Shown: piece by piece, positions 36,298 to 47,969 of the stretch
Numbering within the stretch: the stretch's first letter is position 1
Layout: each line of letters starts with the position of its first letter
From: Phallusia mammillata
Lineage: Eukaryota; Chordata; Ascidiacea; Phlebobranchia; Ascidiidae
DNA length: 64,000 nucleotides
Assembly: GCA_003260075.1 (NCBI GenBank)
Contig: QLIY01000007.1
Location: 186,001-250,000 of the forward strand
Direction: 5' to 3'
The notes under the pieces: model-generated
Told to the model about the DNA's origin: nothing
The model's database searches: none
The model's input: the letters and a program-made list of their open reading frames with translations, nothing else
Position numbers and translations under genes: made by a program

Positions 36298-36361
<64 letters not shown>

Positions 36362-38362
36362 CCGTTGAGCGCTCCTGCACAAAAACATGCATTTTAGGAA
36401 GTCCAGAATTCGTCCTTAAGATTTTGACATATATTTACATGTGTAAAAATATTTTGCCGTATAATATCACATAATCAGTATCTGTAAGCAGGTATAACAA
36501 ATGAAGACTAAATATATACAACTTAACCAGAGTTAAAAACGGGCCTAAAATTAGAACCCGAACCTGTTCCGAACCCGATTCGTTTTTGAGAAGCCCGTTT
36601 AGGCCCGAAAGTTTGATTGACAGGCCTGTATACTGAAGCCTCAGGAAAGACCAAGACAAATTTATTCAAAAAAACTGAAACAGAGTGTAAAGTCATGCCC
36701 GTTTTCTTGAAGAAACCGAAGCCCAAACCCGGCCCCAAAACAGGTAAAGGCAGTTATGGTTGACATAAGACATTTGATTTAAAGTGTTACAATGTTACTT
36801 ATTTGTATCACTCAGGTTGGCTCAAAACACCCCAGATACTATAGTAAGCGAGTAACTTACCTAAAACAAAGCTTCCAAAGATGTTGGAGAAAAACGACTG
36901 GTTGACGATTTGCGCCGAGTTTTCGATTTTGGCGAGATTTCCAAAACACCTGTCTATCCCGATTCGACAAAGACATCCACACATTGCGAAAAACCTTTAA
37001 AAAATGCTTTGTAAGTTAGACACTTCAATATATCAGCTAAGATGGACATACATTCGTAACTGGGATTAGCCCTGAAGCGTTCATGCAGACCAGCGATCAC
37101 GACACACTCATAAGTTATATAAATCATAGTACGCCAGGCTTATTGAAGGCGTTATACCGAATCAGCCATTCACTGAGCATTCCCATACAACAAGGTATAG
37201 GGTAAAAAAATCTAGCCTGCGGTGGGATTCGAACCCACGGCATGAGTGTTCCGGGACTCGCGATCAGCATACTGAGCTACATTGGCGAATTTAGACATTA
37301 AATAACACATTCATTCCTAAATAACGCTTTTCTATAGATTTTCAAATTTAGGCTGTAAGCTCTAAGCGCTAGTAGTACACTTAACATGATACTAATTTGG
37401 GATCATACTGAATTCGTTGGTTTGACAACAACATTTAAGCGATTTTTAAAGTCTGAACGTTCTGCAGCCATTTCCGACTTGGTGAATATTTTAGCGCAAT
37501 TGTACTGCTAAGATTTTGCCCGGCGAAATAAAATCAACTCATAAAAGACATAACATCACTTACGCAATTTGTATGTAGAACCAGACTTCTGATGGTTGTG
37601 ACGGTGTTGGTTGCGTGGCAACATCGGGGACGCCATTACCGTTCTTCTTTCCAACTACACTAGGAGTTCCGCTCCTCTTTCCGTCTGCAACGCTATCCTG
37701 AAGAAAAAATCAAATAAGTTTAACTTCTATAAACTAACGTGAGGAGAATATCATAAAAAAATAACCTTATGCCCACATAAATAAGAAGTGTGACACAAAT
37801 TGCATGAACCAAATTTTATCCACTTTAGTAAAGCGCTGGTTCTTGACAATAACACCGGCGTCCATGTCAAAAACAACCATATGAACGCGTTTCAAACCAT
37901 CGCTCTGAAGCCATAGTGCCAGGAGTACATAGGCAAGCCAGGGCTTCACCGGACAAATGTAAATGTGAGAGATGTGCTAATTTGCAGCTAAGTGTTAGAG
38001 TGTGTAAATGTTTTTCAATACATTTAAATGTGTTTTTTTCCAGCTTAGTGATTTTTCATATCTGTGAACTGGCACATAAAATCTTAAGGATGAGAAAAAT
38101 AGACTAAAGAGCACTGATCAAAAGCCTAATAAACACTGGGGCTTAATGTCAACCCACTTACATATTCTGGGTCTCGTTCAGAGCTGCTCCCATCAACCTC
38201 CATCTCGATTCCTGTGCTCCTCGACGTCTGCGAACACAACATATGGAGGTCAATGTCAACGCCAAGACACGTAACAATAGCCTTTGTGATGTCACGCGCA
38301 TGTAAATAGCGAACGGATGGCCGCGATTCCCGCCATATGGACGTTGTCATGGTTTCAAGCAA
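35097..38362 (-). CDS. Two-domain fluoride exporter B (FEX/Fluc family)
   Basis: Five exons cover the whole gene: 38362-38162, 37697-37564, 36994-36861, 36374-36167 and 35705-35097. A hydrophilic N-terminus (about 110 residues, Ser/Pro-rich, probably cytosolic) precedes two CrcB/Fluc domains. Domain 1: VWFYIQIAFFAMCGCLCRIGIDR, FFSNIFGSFVLG, GLTTGFCGSFTTWSKW. Domain 2: IGSYAVGIDFGKDVGRLIG, APFGACLRAWLSRFRIER, KLPLGTLIANVLGA, GTGFCACLTTISTFMSE. The family is a fluoride-selective channel pair fused in one chain, protecting cells from environmental fluoride. A 58-G tract on the plus strand (36303-36360) replaces about 12 nt that in copy A encode SPMG, and throws the frame off by one; without it the exon would read through. 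ATG at 38350 is an alternative start. Confidence 0.88.
36303..36360. other. 58-G tract inside a fluoride exporter exon
   Basis: A pure G run stands in place of roughly 12 nt found at the matching point of exporter A. On the coding strand it reads as polyproline. Most likely a filled gap. Confidence 0.88.
36540..36745. repeat. Dispersed GC-rich repeat (CCCGAACC type)
   Basis: The stretch is rich in AACCCGAACC, GGCCCGAAA and AAACCCGGCCCC. A related piece lies at about 39515-39770. Ends are unresolved. Confidence 0.45.
37212..37290 (-). repeat. tRNA-like SINE head
   Basis: On the minus strand it has an A box (TAGCTCAGTATGC) and a B box (GGGTTCGAATCCC). The 5' GCCAATG and the 3' end do not pair as an acceptor stem, so it is a tRNA-derived repeat rather than a working tRNA gene. 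Confidence 0.6.
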
Positions 38363-41300
38363 GGCGGGAATTATTTTTTATGATTTCTATGGTTATGAAT
38401 GGGGCGGTTGTCAGAAGGATAACAAGATTAACGAGTAATAAAAAGGTAAAATTGATTGTTAGGCTGTCTCGGGTTTGGGATTGATAAAAATATTCTTTTG
38501 AGCTGAAATCCACAGCCCGTTAATCACATCTACATATATATACAAATAACGTCGACCAAGGACAACTAAAGCATAGGAAACCCCTAATGCACATTTCACT
38601 GGATCAAGCAATTGGTTAGGTTATCTACAGCACACAATCTTAGGAGCTAAATCCTGATAGGAAATATAATTTGCGAGCGTCCGGGGTTCGAATCCCGCTA
38701 TAAAACGTTGGCCCTACATGTACACCACATTTCGCTGCAGTTTTAGGGCTTGGTCAAATCAGTTCCCTTCTTTCGTTTTGAAAGAAATCGATGCTACAGT
38801 TTTTTTTCGTTAATGGTTGTTAATAAATTTTTGGTTGTTTTTCAACAAAACATTAGTTAAAGTTAAAATATAAAGACGAAAATTCATTTAATTCAGGGTT
38901 AAACCAAACAAAAAGCGTTTCTCTAATCAAAGATATAAAATATACCAAAAGCATTTCAACTAAAAACATTTGAGACCTGGACCTCGGCGTAAACAGTACA
39001 TTCCTATGAAGACCGGTATTGGTCATCGTACGGTGACTTCTGGCCATCAGCACAAACAAACAAACAAGGCCTATTCCGAGCTCCATGTTTGTCCAAGATA
39101 TTGACTGGCCATTATCATATCTACGTCTCTAACTGCTATAGGCCGCTACCGAATTTATTTTGCCTTTTGCATAGTTGGTCACCAGATGATTGAATAATTG
39201 GAATGTAAAGAAATTGATCCCAATATGGATTGTCTATTGTGGCTTTCGTAATCTGCTCGGACAATCGATGACGTCATGAAACGTGACGCATACCATAGTA
39301 AATACGAAGTTATTGAATAGTTTGTTGGCTTTGAACAAAATCGAGGTGCTTCTAAACGCTTTTGCATTATTAAATTAAAAACGTCAAACAATGATAAAAA
39401 TACTCTTTTCTCCATATTTATTTTCAGTTTTTTGACAGTTTTGCTCTAATAGAAAACGATGTATAATGTTTTGCGTTGTCAAATGACAGTTGCTTGATGT
39501 GTTTTTGGCCAGGTTTAACCCCGAATATCGCGTCGTAACTGCACCCAGATTGAAACGTGAATCCCGACCGGACTCAAAAGTACAATCCCGAAACTAAGTC
39601 CGAATCGGATTTTTTTGACAAAATAGGCCCAAACGTTCGTAAAATTGCGAGACAAATTTGACAGAATGTGAAGTCAAGCCTTAATCAAGCCCGTTTCTTC
39701 GAACATACTATCAAACTCATACCCGACCCGGCTTATAACCTTGCTTTGAACACCAACCCCAAAGTGGTTCGGCCTATGAATTAAATAAGAACTGTTACTT
39801 TTGATGATATTATTTGCACTTTTGAAACGGGAAAAAATATTTTTTGCTCTTAATTAGAAAGTTTAGGTAATGACACTACCCCGAACATCAGCAATGTAAA
39901 TAATGAACGCACTGAAGAATCGATCAATATACAACTGTGTGGGGTTTCGCGTGATGCGCTGGTAACATTTCTTTAATTTATTTTCGCGTCAATTGATTTT
40001 CCGTCTGTGTGAAGGATCGAAGCTGGAGGTGTAAACAAGCAATGCTGGATTCTTCCCCTGATACTATATTTGGGCAACGCAATTAGTGATGGAACTCGCG
40101 GCTAAAATAGCGGGTTGTCGATAAAAGTTTTTTTCCAATTTTTAAAATTGTTTGCATACATTTTACTTTTTAAGTTAGTAAGTTGTGCAAAATTTATATT
40201 TAAACAAAAAAAATTGTATGACATTCACAAAAGACAAGTTTTTTGTGGTTTTATAAAACGAATTTTAAATAAAAAGACAGGTTTCAAAAAACGTTTACTC
40301 CGTTTTTATGTTGCTTACGTTTACATTTGAAGGTATTTCGCTTTAAAATTCGGTTTTAACTCTTAAACGTTAATTCGTTTGGTTCACCTGTAAATTACTA
40401 CTCTTTCAGCGAGTATTTTGGTTTGCTTTTAAATTTAAAGGTATTTCGCTTTAAAATTCGAGAGATTTTAACATTTAAAACTACGTTCAAATATATTCGT
40501 TACGTTCACCTTTAATTACTACCCATTTAAGCGAGATACGGGAAGTAGGAAGTAATAAGTTCCCTGCTGTCGATCACAACACGTAGATAGAAACATGTCG
40601 GTCCATTAACACACTGTAACAGAACTACAGTAAGTTGACGTTGTCATATATAACCTCCACATAGAAGTTACTCTAGGTTACAATGCACTATGCTAATGCT
40701 GGTTTTGTTATTTTATTTAGGGTTCCAAGTTGGTTAGTTGTCTAAACATCAAAATTTACGGTGTAGCTGCAGCGCGTTTAACCATTATCCAACAATTGTG
40801 CCCGCCGCTTTTTTGCGCTCCAACGGTTTAATTCCCGATTTGGTGATTGTTTTAGTGCAATTTTTTCGCTCTGTGTTCACCAAGCGAAATTAACTCAACA
40901 TTGCTATGCTACATGATCTAAAAGTCTGCGTAAATCATATTTATAGCATTTTTAATGGCGTTAAAATTGGTAACTAACAATTAAGGTAAGCAAATTCCTT
41001 AGAAATAACAATCTAGCTACTTTATAGCTTACCTTATCTATAATGCCAAAGTCCCTTCCTAATGATCAAGGCCTTTCAAACTAACAAGATGCTGTATGAC
41101 TAAACAATTAACTAGCCTGCGTATTGTATTAAGCCCTAGTGTAGAAGCAATTGCGTTTACGAGGTGCTGATGTGTACTAAATCAAACTTCCCTATGTGGT
41201 AATACATCCAGCAGCTTTCGAACACAGCAGGAAGCACGTAGAAACCATTCAGAGGTCAAAATGTGCCTTTGCAACACCAAGGCCCCCTTTTATACACATT

Positions 41301-42942
41301 TTTGCATCGAACCCATTGATTGATCACCTTTGGACAATGGCTGTTTCACTGGCGTCGCAGATTCGTTGATTAATTAAGCGTCTATCTTGGTTTGTTTCGC
41401 GACAGGCTGGTGATGCCCTTGGGAATGGCAAATGACCATGCTTGGTGGCCTTTTGATTCCCCCCGTAACAAATCATTAGCGACGCTGACCGTTGAATGAA
41501 TCAGGGCGTAAAAAAACCCCGAGGGCGGAAAATTAATTTGGCGGCGCAAGGAGCCGATGCACCCGGGGTAAATAATCAGTTAATTCGACCCGACAGAAAG
41601 AGAAATGGGAATTGACATTTGAACTGGAACTGATCAAACGCATGTCGATAAAGCTTGAGTTTAATTTGTTTCCAGAAAAACAATTATCGTTATGTTTGCA
41701 AGCAACTTTCCAAGGTACAAAACACAAAAACCTGCCTACTATGTCTGATTTGGAATTTCCAAACAACGAAACTTCTTCTAAGATGATTATTTCGGGTGAA
41801 TAGCAAAAATGTTTGTCACATAAAGAAAAAAATAATGCGGAAATTACCTGGCTATCCTTTTAGATTTTGATACAGATTTACGGTCTTATATTAAGGGTCG
41901 TATTCCGCATAATTATACCTAATTAATCCTTAAACCCGAGGGTCTCATTAAGTGGGTGATTTACTCCCGAGTGATTTCTTTTCATGCTTGCAAGTAATGA
42001 ACGTAAAAAATAATAAGTGTAAGAAATTTGCGCGTATAAAAACCTTAAAACAATTTTCTTAAAACAAAACGGAGTAAAAACAATCCTCAAAATCTGGATA
42101 AGGGGTAAAAGATAAGGGTAAAAGAAAATGTATTATAAATGTACGGTGTAGCTGCATCGCATTCAGCCATTATCCACCAATTGTGTCCTTCACTGTTTTG
42201 CGCTACAGAAAGTTTCAACGTTGCGCAGCTATTTCCGGCTTGGTGATTGTGTTAGTGCTATTGTGTTGCCATGTTGTCTTACACCGAACGAAATAAAGTT
42301 AAGTCAACGTGAGTGATACTTACAATATAAGACAGAGACCGTTCCAAATTCGTCGCTGTTCCTTCGGCTTCGTTCCATTCTCCGGGAAGTTTGGATCGTG
42401 GGTTCGAATCCCGCGACGCAAAGGAGGTAAGTTGAATGTCGGGAACATAATGGGCGTTTTCGTACGCCATCTTGCTTGATAGTTTGATATTATCCTATTT
42501 GAATTTGGTTTACATTTTAAATTCTTTGTTACACTTTAGGTTAGTTGACCCTAAAACAGAAAGAGAGGTGATATTTAAGTTAATAAAAACACGGTTTTCA
42601 GTAAATCTTTTTTCTTTTGTTAATTCGCTAAACTGAGAAATTTGCAGACACTGTACACTGTTTTGGACTATAAGGTCTCATCAGTGCAGCTGGTGACGAG
42701 AGAGCTACACTGATGAGATTGTCTGCAACTAATCATTTATTGGTTTGAGTTCAAAAGTGTTGGTATGAAAATAACTCATTCAACTGCATGCTGAGGTCTA
42801 ACAAGGCAAAAGTTCAATGGTTGTTAAACTCCTTTAATGACTACAATTAAAATATGCGGCATTCTCTATTACGAAATCGCTGGTGGTGAGGTTCGAACCA
42901 ACACCCTTAACCTTGCCTTGCTATCAAAAGCTGTCTAGTTGT
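38363..42942. other. Long gene-free stretch with scattered repeats
   Basis: No exon chain was recognised. It contains tRNA-like B boxes (near 38690 and 42395), GTAGCTGCAGCGC-family MITEs (40755-40900, 42140-42310) and a local imperfect repeat at 40329-40545 with units starting AAGGTATTTCGCTTTAAAATTCG. The rest is unassigned. Confidence 0.55.
42645..42745. repeat. Head-to-head hammerhead-repeat relics
   Basis: Read in reverse, 42691-42645 shows AGCTGCA, CTGATGA, a GAC...GTC stem, then CAAAA where a hammerhead needs GAAA, and ends GTC-TGCA. Immediately to the right, 42708-42730 has CTACACTGATGAGATTGTC in forward orientation with its middle deleted. Both resemble the better copy at 61767. Confidence 0.6.
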
Positions 42943-43310
42943 GACTTAAAAGAAATTTTGAAGCGCAAACTATTGTAGATGCAACCTAAAAGCTATTTCG
43001 GAAGGAACACTTGTGTTTCTGACGAAAGAACATCACTTGATTGTAAACAACATTTCAAACTTACAACAAATTGAACTGTAAGATCTACTATTAAAATATA
43101 GCTGCAGATAGTTCACTATGTCGAACTGTTAATTAAGGTCCCGTCGGTATAGCTGAGGACAAAAGGGGGGGGGGCGACTTAAAATAAATTTTGAAGCGCA
43201 AACTATTGTAGATGCGACCTAAAAGCTATTTCGGAAGGAACGCTTGTGTTTCTGACGAAAGAACATCACTTGATTGTAAACCGCAATTAAAACTTACAAC
43301 ACATGCAAAT
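42943..43310. repeat. Duplication split by a 10-G block
   Basis: About 130 bp from 42943 recurs at 43175-43310. Copy 1 runs on for a further 90 bp of other sequence before the 10 G (43165-43174). Confidence 0.88.
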
Positions 43311-43318
43311 TTACAACA

Positions 43319-43561
43319 CAGTTTGTTGAAAGCTAGACTACAGCCATGTTAATTTCTTCAATACCATACAAACGTATCATTCTAATGCTTGCTCTTTCTT
43401 TTTATGTTGACAAATGGGGGGGGGGCGGAAGGCAAGGCTATAGGGAAGCCAGGTTACATAGCATTCAGTTTGTTGAAAGCTAGACTACAGCCATGTTAAT
43501 TTCTTCAATACCACACAAACGTATCATTCTAATGCTTGCTCTTTCTTTTTATGTTGACAAA
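43319..43561. repeat. Duplication with a 10-G block and a 40-bp spacer
   Basis: 97 bp (43319-43415) recurs at 43466-43561. Between them are 10 G (43416-43425) and 40 bp of unrelated sequence. Confidence 0.88.
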
Positions 43562-44432
43562 TATACCGAAGAAAAAAATAAACTTAAAGTTTTTTTGTTT
43601 TCGAGTTGAGTTGTTTTGTGTTATTCTCAACTTTGAATTGTTATAAAATATGTTGAGTAAGTCAGGGTATGGTGCTTGCCACAAAGTAAATACATTTTTA
43701 GCTGTCGGGTATTTCTCATGTGTAGAACGTGACGTTCGCTTTGAACAGTGACCTCTTGTGTTTAACGTTGGTAAACACGTCTACAAGCCCACTAGCTCGA
43801 TTTTGTGTGTTAAATAAATGTTACCATGTATCATTTTTGGCTTTAAATGGCTTCAAGCGAAAGGTGAATACGATCTATTAATCATACAATGGCCATAATC
43901 GCTTTGAAACGAGTCGATTTTCTGATAAACGTAAACAGGATAGAATTAGAAATCTTAAAAATATTTGCTTAAAATTGTGATTTTATTTGTAGATCAAATC
44001 AGGTAAGATTGAAATCCAAAATCCAAATTTTGTAAAGTCTGTCCAAAAATAACCATTTCGAATTTTTAGTATGTTCAGTTTTAATTCTGTTCAAAAAATA
44101 ACCGTTATATTTTTTAACTCAAGCAAGCTTTCTGTTTTTCATAAACAAGTTAAAAATCGCACGTTATAACCTAAGCCTAAGTACAAAAAAACTTCCAACA
44201 TACAAAGCAAAACTTTGTTACTTCAGATTTTTTTCAAGTATAGTTCTCCCACTAAACATGGCCACCAAAACAAGTATGGCCTATTAACTTAAAGAGCAAT
44301 TCGGCCAACGTTTAAAACATATGTCTCCAACTCACAAAAATCATCATTTAAAAAGTAAAAAAAAACATCTTTAGAAAAAGGTAATTCTCATCCATTAAAA
44401 GTTACACTTTAGGTACAACCAAATCTAACACC
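43562..44432. other. Gene-free spacer
   Basis: AT-rich sequence with no exon, RNA gene or clear repeat recognised. Confidence 0.5.
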
Positions 44433-44720
44433 ACATCACAGTTCAAGCCACAGCGCTCTTTGTAGCACATTGTGACAAGTATGTCGGCGACTATAGGCAT
44501 TTGCGCTTGGAGCATGAGCCCTAAGTTTGCAAAATATTAATTTTTACGATAGTTTTGTTTGCATTCCCAGGGGGGGGGGTCGCATCACAGTTCAAGCCAC
44601 AGCGCTCTTTGTAGCACATTGTGACACGTATGTCGGCGACTATAGGCATTTGCGCTTGGAGCATGAGCCTTAAGTTTGCAAAATATTAATTTTTACGATA
44701 GTTTTGTTTGCATTCCCAGG
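44433..44720. repeat. Duplication split by a G block
   Basis: About 138 bp (44433-44570) recurs at 44580-44720, differing at only a few bases. The G block is at 44570-44579. Confidence 0.92.
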
Positions 44721-44964
44721 TAAGCGTACTTGCTGAGCAATCAGGCACAAAGAACGGTCAAAGTTTCGTACTCCTTTTCTGTATCAATGTTAATTTAGCC
44801 TATTGTCGTAACTGCCTTTGGCTAGTTGGAACAGTAGCACGTTGGTAAAGACAATACCTTCACTCTTTTGGCACGCCTATACACCATAGCTCACAGGCCA
44901 ATTCTAGTGTACTTTCCAAAGTTCAATCTTAGGTCATGAACTTGATAAACTACTGACAGCTATT

Positions 44965-45136
44965 AAGTTTATAGAGCTCTTCTGGCAAATGTGTTTTTTA
45001 TTCTTTTTTCCTTTGTTAATCGTGCAATGTACTATCCGATTTTAGTGTTATTTACCCTGATGAAGGCAACCTGTAGCCTATAAGACGTCGAAACGTCGAA
45101 ATAAAAACACATTTGCCACAAGAGCGCTATAAACTT
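44965..45136. mobile_element. Foldback MITE with CTGATGA...GAAA core
   Basis: The 172-bp unit has inverted ends AAGTTTATAGAGCTCTT and AAGAGCGCTATAAACTT, extended inward by GGCAAATGTG / CACATTTGCC. The centre reads CCCTGATGAAGGC ... GACGTCGAAACGTCG. Related copies occur at 45749-45870, 31731-31830, 32150-32240 and 61050-61150. Confidence 0.8.
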
Positions 45137-45748
45137 GATATTATGCCTGACAGCAATAGCATATACACTGACAGCTATGTTACCTCAAAGCCTTAGTAAT
45201 TTTCTCATTTTGTACTGAATCTATGGACCTAGTGCCATATAACAGAATAGACCTTAGGAATGGACAACCAGGGACTGAAACAATGAGATTGGGCCCGTCT
45301 GTTATAAGCGACCCTTTACGTTGTACAAATAGCGCTGTTGGGTGTATTTGATATCACATTTCGCTCTTCATACAATCCAGCCGCTCCCACTTTTAATTAA
45401 GCCTCCGCGCGAATTGGATGTGGTGTGAAAAACGCTGAAACCTTGTTTGATGTTCAGTTCTGCAAGCAAGTCCGCATTTCGATGGACACGTTGAGTGCTT
45501 GGGCCACAAAAATGTTCAATATCAAAGTTTGGAGGCAAATAGCTCCAAGTTTCGAGTTTGTTTTTGCGTTATGCCTATTTTATAACCATGTTAAAAAGTA
45601 AATTTGTTTAGCTGTAAATCTTGCTATCCAAGCACATTGTATGCAAATATTAAAGAATTAAAACGCAAAGTCTATATAACTTGATTTAGAATCGGACTTT
45701 TGACAAATTTCCCGTTTTTGGTGTTTATGAACTAATTTTGTTGTACAA

Positions 45749-45870
45749 GCTATTGCTGCCAGGCATAATATCAAGCAAATTTTACCCTGATGAAGGCGAC
45801 CTGTATAGGATGTCGAAATGCCGGATTTAAAATACTTGCCAGAAGAGCTCTATAAACTTGATATTGTTGT
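45749..45870. mobile_element. Foldback MITE with CTGATGA...GAAA core, second copy
   Basis: A shorter copy of the 44965 family: GCCAGGCATAATATCAAG at the left, CCCTGATGAAGGCGACC ... GATGTCGAAATG in the centre, and AGAGCTCTATAAACTTGATATT at the right. Confidence 0.75.
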
Positions 45871-46033
45871 ACGTTTGTGAGAAAAAGCACAATAAGATTC
45901 GTCTGTCTGTCTGTCTGTTGATGCAATTAGTTTTAATGTGAATGTAAACTCATAGTTTGCAACGAAACAAAACGTGAAAAATGCATCAGTAAAGCACACA
46001 AGGTCAAATCCAAAATGACTTTCAAATTACTTT

Positions 46034-46311
46034 TGGTCTGATCCACCAATATTGCGCCTCCTACCTTACAGACTATCAGCTCCTGTTGAACACTCATATT
46101 TAACTTTACTATATCAACTTAAACATCAGACAGATGTAATTTGAGGAACTGAATGATGTTTGGGGGGGGGGGAACTTTAGGTCTGGTCCACCAATATTGC
46201 CCCCTACCTTACAGACTATTAGCAACCTGTGGAACACTCATATTTAACTTTACTATATCAACGCCCAACTTAAACATCAGACAGATGTAATTTGAGGAAC
46301 TGAATGATGTT
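46034..46311. repeat. Duplication split by a G block
   Basis: About 128 bp (46034-46161) recurs at 46175-46311 with substitutions and small indels. The 11-G block is at 46162-46172. Confidence 0.9.
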
Positions 46312-46320
46312 TGCTGTTGT

Positions 46321-47969
46321 CCAGCATCGGTGTTTCAACAAACACTTAACATGAAGGAAACATATTTGATTTGTCAATGTGGCAGCTTGTTGCGTAACAG
46401 AGATGGCTTATTGGAATGTGTTTCGGGTAACATGGCGCCACTGCAAGTGAAAAGACTGTAGTAAACGTTTTTCATATGAACGTAGCTATGGTCAGCACAT
46501 GGTCGCATTCTGTGGGTAAACATATACATAGGGGGGGGGGGTTGTCTGTTGATGCAATTAGTTTTAATGTGAATGTAAACTTAGAGTTTAAAACGAAACA
46601 AAACGTGAAAAATGCATCAGTAAAGCACACAAGGTCAAAGGGGGGGGGGGGTTTAGGGTTTAGTGAACAGTTAAATTTAAACATTTTTAATGCAATGTTT
46701 TAACAAGCAAAGTCTTTATTGCATTAAGAAGTGATTATTTTACAGCCTAACAGAACTAAATGCAAAGATGTAAATGTATAAACTGGAAAAATACAAAATG
46801 CATAAAAAATCCCCCCACAGAAATCGTATTTGTAAACCACGTGCGAAGATGACGCAACATAAAAAGCATTACTTGACAAAATCTATCGTCTTTACAAAAA
46901 ATTTTTTCGCACTTAATTAGGGCTAGAACATACAATCTTTGTCATTAATCAACTTATTTGATACCAATATGACTGATGTTTACCAGGGGGGGGGGCCGGT
47001 GTTTCGACAAACACTTAACATGTAGGAAACATATTTGATTTGTCAATGTGGCAGCTTGTTGCGTAACAGAGGTGGCTTATTGGAATGTTTTTCGGACAAG
47101 ATGGCGCCATTGCATGTGAAAAGACTGTAGTAAACGTTTTTCATATGAACGTAGCTATGGTTAGCACATGGTCGCATTCTATGGGTAAACATTTACATAG
47201 CACAGGCCTAAATATCGAAAAAGAAGCCTTTAAAAACATTCGTAATGAAGAGAAAAAAAATCAGGAGATGCATTTCAACAAACCATTCAAATGAGTCTAA
47301 TTCCCCAAGACCACAACTATCAAAACCAAAACGAAAATTTACAAGCGTTTAGGGCAGTGGTGGGGGGGGGGAATGCATGTCAACAAACCTTTCAAATGAG
47401 TCTAATTCCCCAAGACCCCAACTATCAAAACCAAAACGAAAATTTACAAGCGTTTAGGGCAGTGGTTCTTAACCTTTTTCCCTTGCTGTACCCCTTACCC
47501 CTCTGGGTTTTAGTATTTATATAGAATAGACCTAACCAACCTCAATGATTCAGCATCCCCGCACCCCCGGGGGGGGGGTGAACAGTTCTCGCACCCCTTG
47601 GGGGTACGTGCACCCCTGGTTAAGAACCCCTGGTTTAGGGTTTAGTGAACATTTAAACTTAAACATTTTTAATGCATTGTTTTAGCAAGCAAAGTCTTTA
47701 TTGCATTAAGAAGTGATTATTTTACAGCCTAACAAAACTAAATGCAAAGATGTAAATGTAAAAACTGCAAAAATACAAAATGCATAAAAAAATCCCCCCA
47801 CAGAAATCGTATTTGTAAACCACGTGCGAAGATGACGCAACATAAAAAGCATTACTTGACAAAATCTACCGTCTTTACAAAATTTGTTCTCGCACTTAAT
47901 TAGGGCTAAAACATACAATTTTTGTCATTAATCAACTTATTTGATACCAATATGACTGATGTTTACCAC
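46321..47969. repeat. Shuffled mosaic upstream of DPH3 with four G blocks
   Basis: Pieces are joined by G blocks at 46531-46541, 46640-46651, 46986-46995 and 47362-47371. The piece after the first block copies 45912-46010. The piece 46652-46985 copies 47633-47969, up to and including the first codons of DPH3 exon 1. The piece after 46996 copies 46329-46530. The piece at 47372 copies 47267-47361. True order is probably the single series ending in 47633-47969. Confidence 0.85.
47460..47632. mobile_element. hAT MITE with perfect 8-bp target duplication
   Basis: The 173-bp element has ends CAGTGGTTCTTAACC and GGTTAAGAACCCCTG. It is flanked by the exact repeat GTTTAGGG (47452-47459, 47633-47640). 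It contains a 10-G run at 47569-47578 not found in the sister copy at 34118. It lies about 320 bp upstream of the DPH3 start. Confidence 0.93.

Noticed and set aside
36128..36388. Polyproline open frame
   Set aside because: Produced by the 58-G tract in a fluoride exporter exon; the real coding frame lies either side and is shifted by the tract.
37212..37290. Functional tRNA gene
   Set aside because: Promoter-like A and B boxes are present, but the acceptor and other stems do not pair; it is part of a dispersed repeat.
41533..41803. Small open frames on both strands around 41.6 kb
   Set aside because: No family resemblance, no splice-linked neighbours and ordinary base composition; treated as chance.
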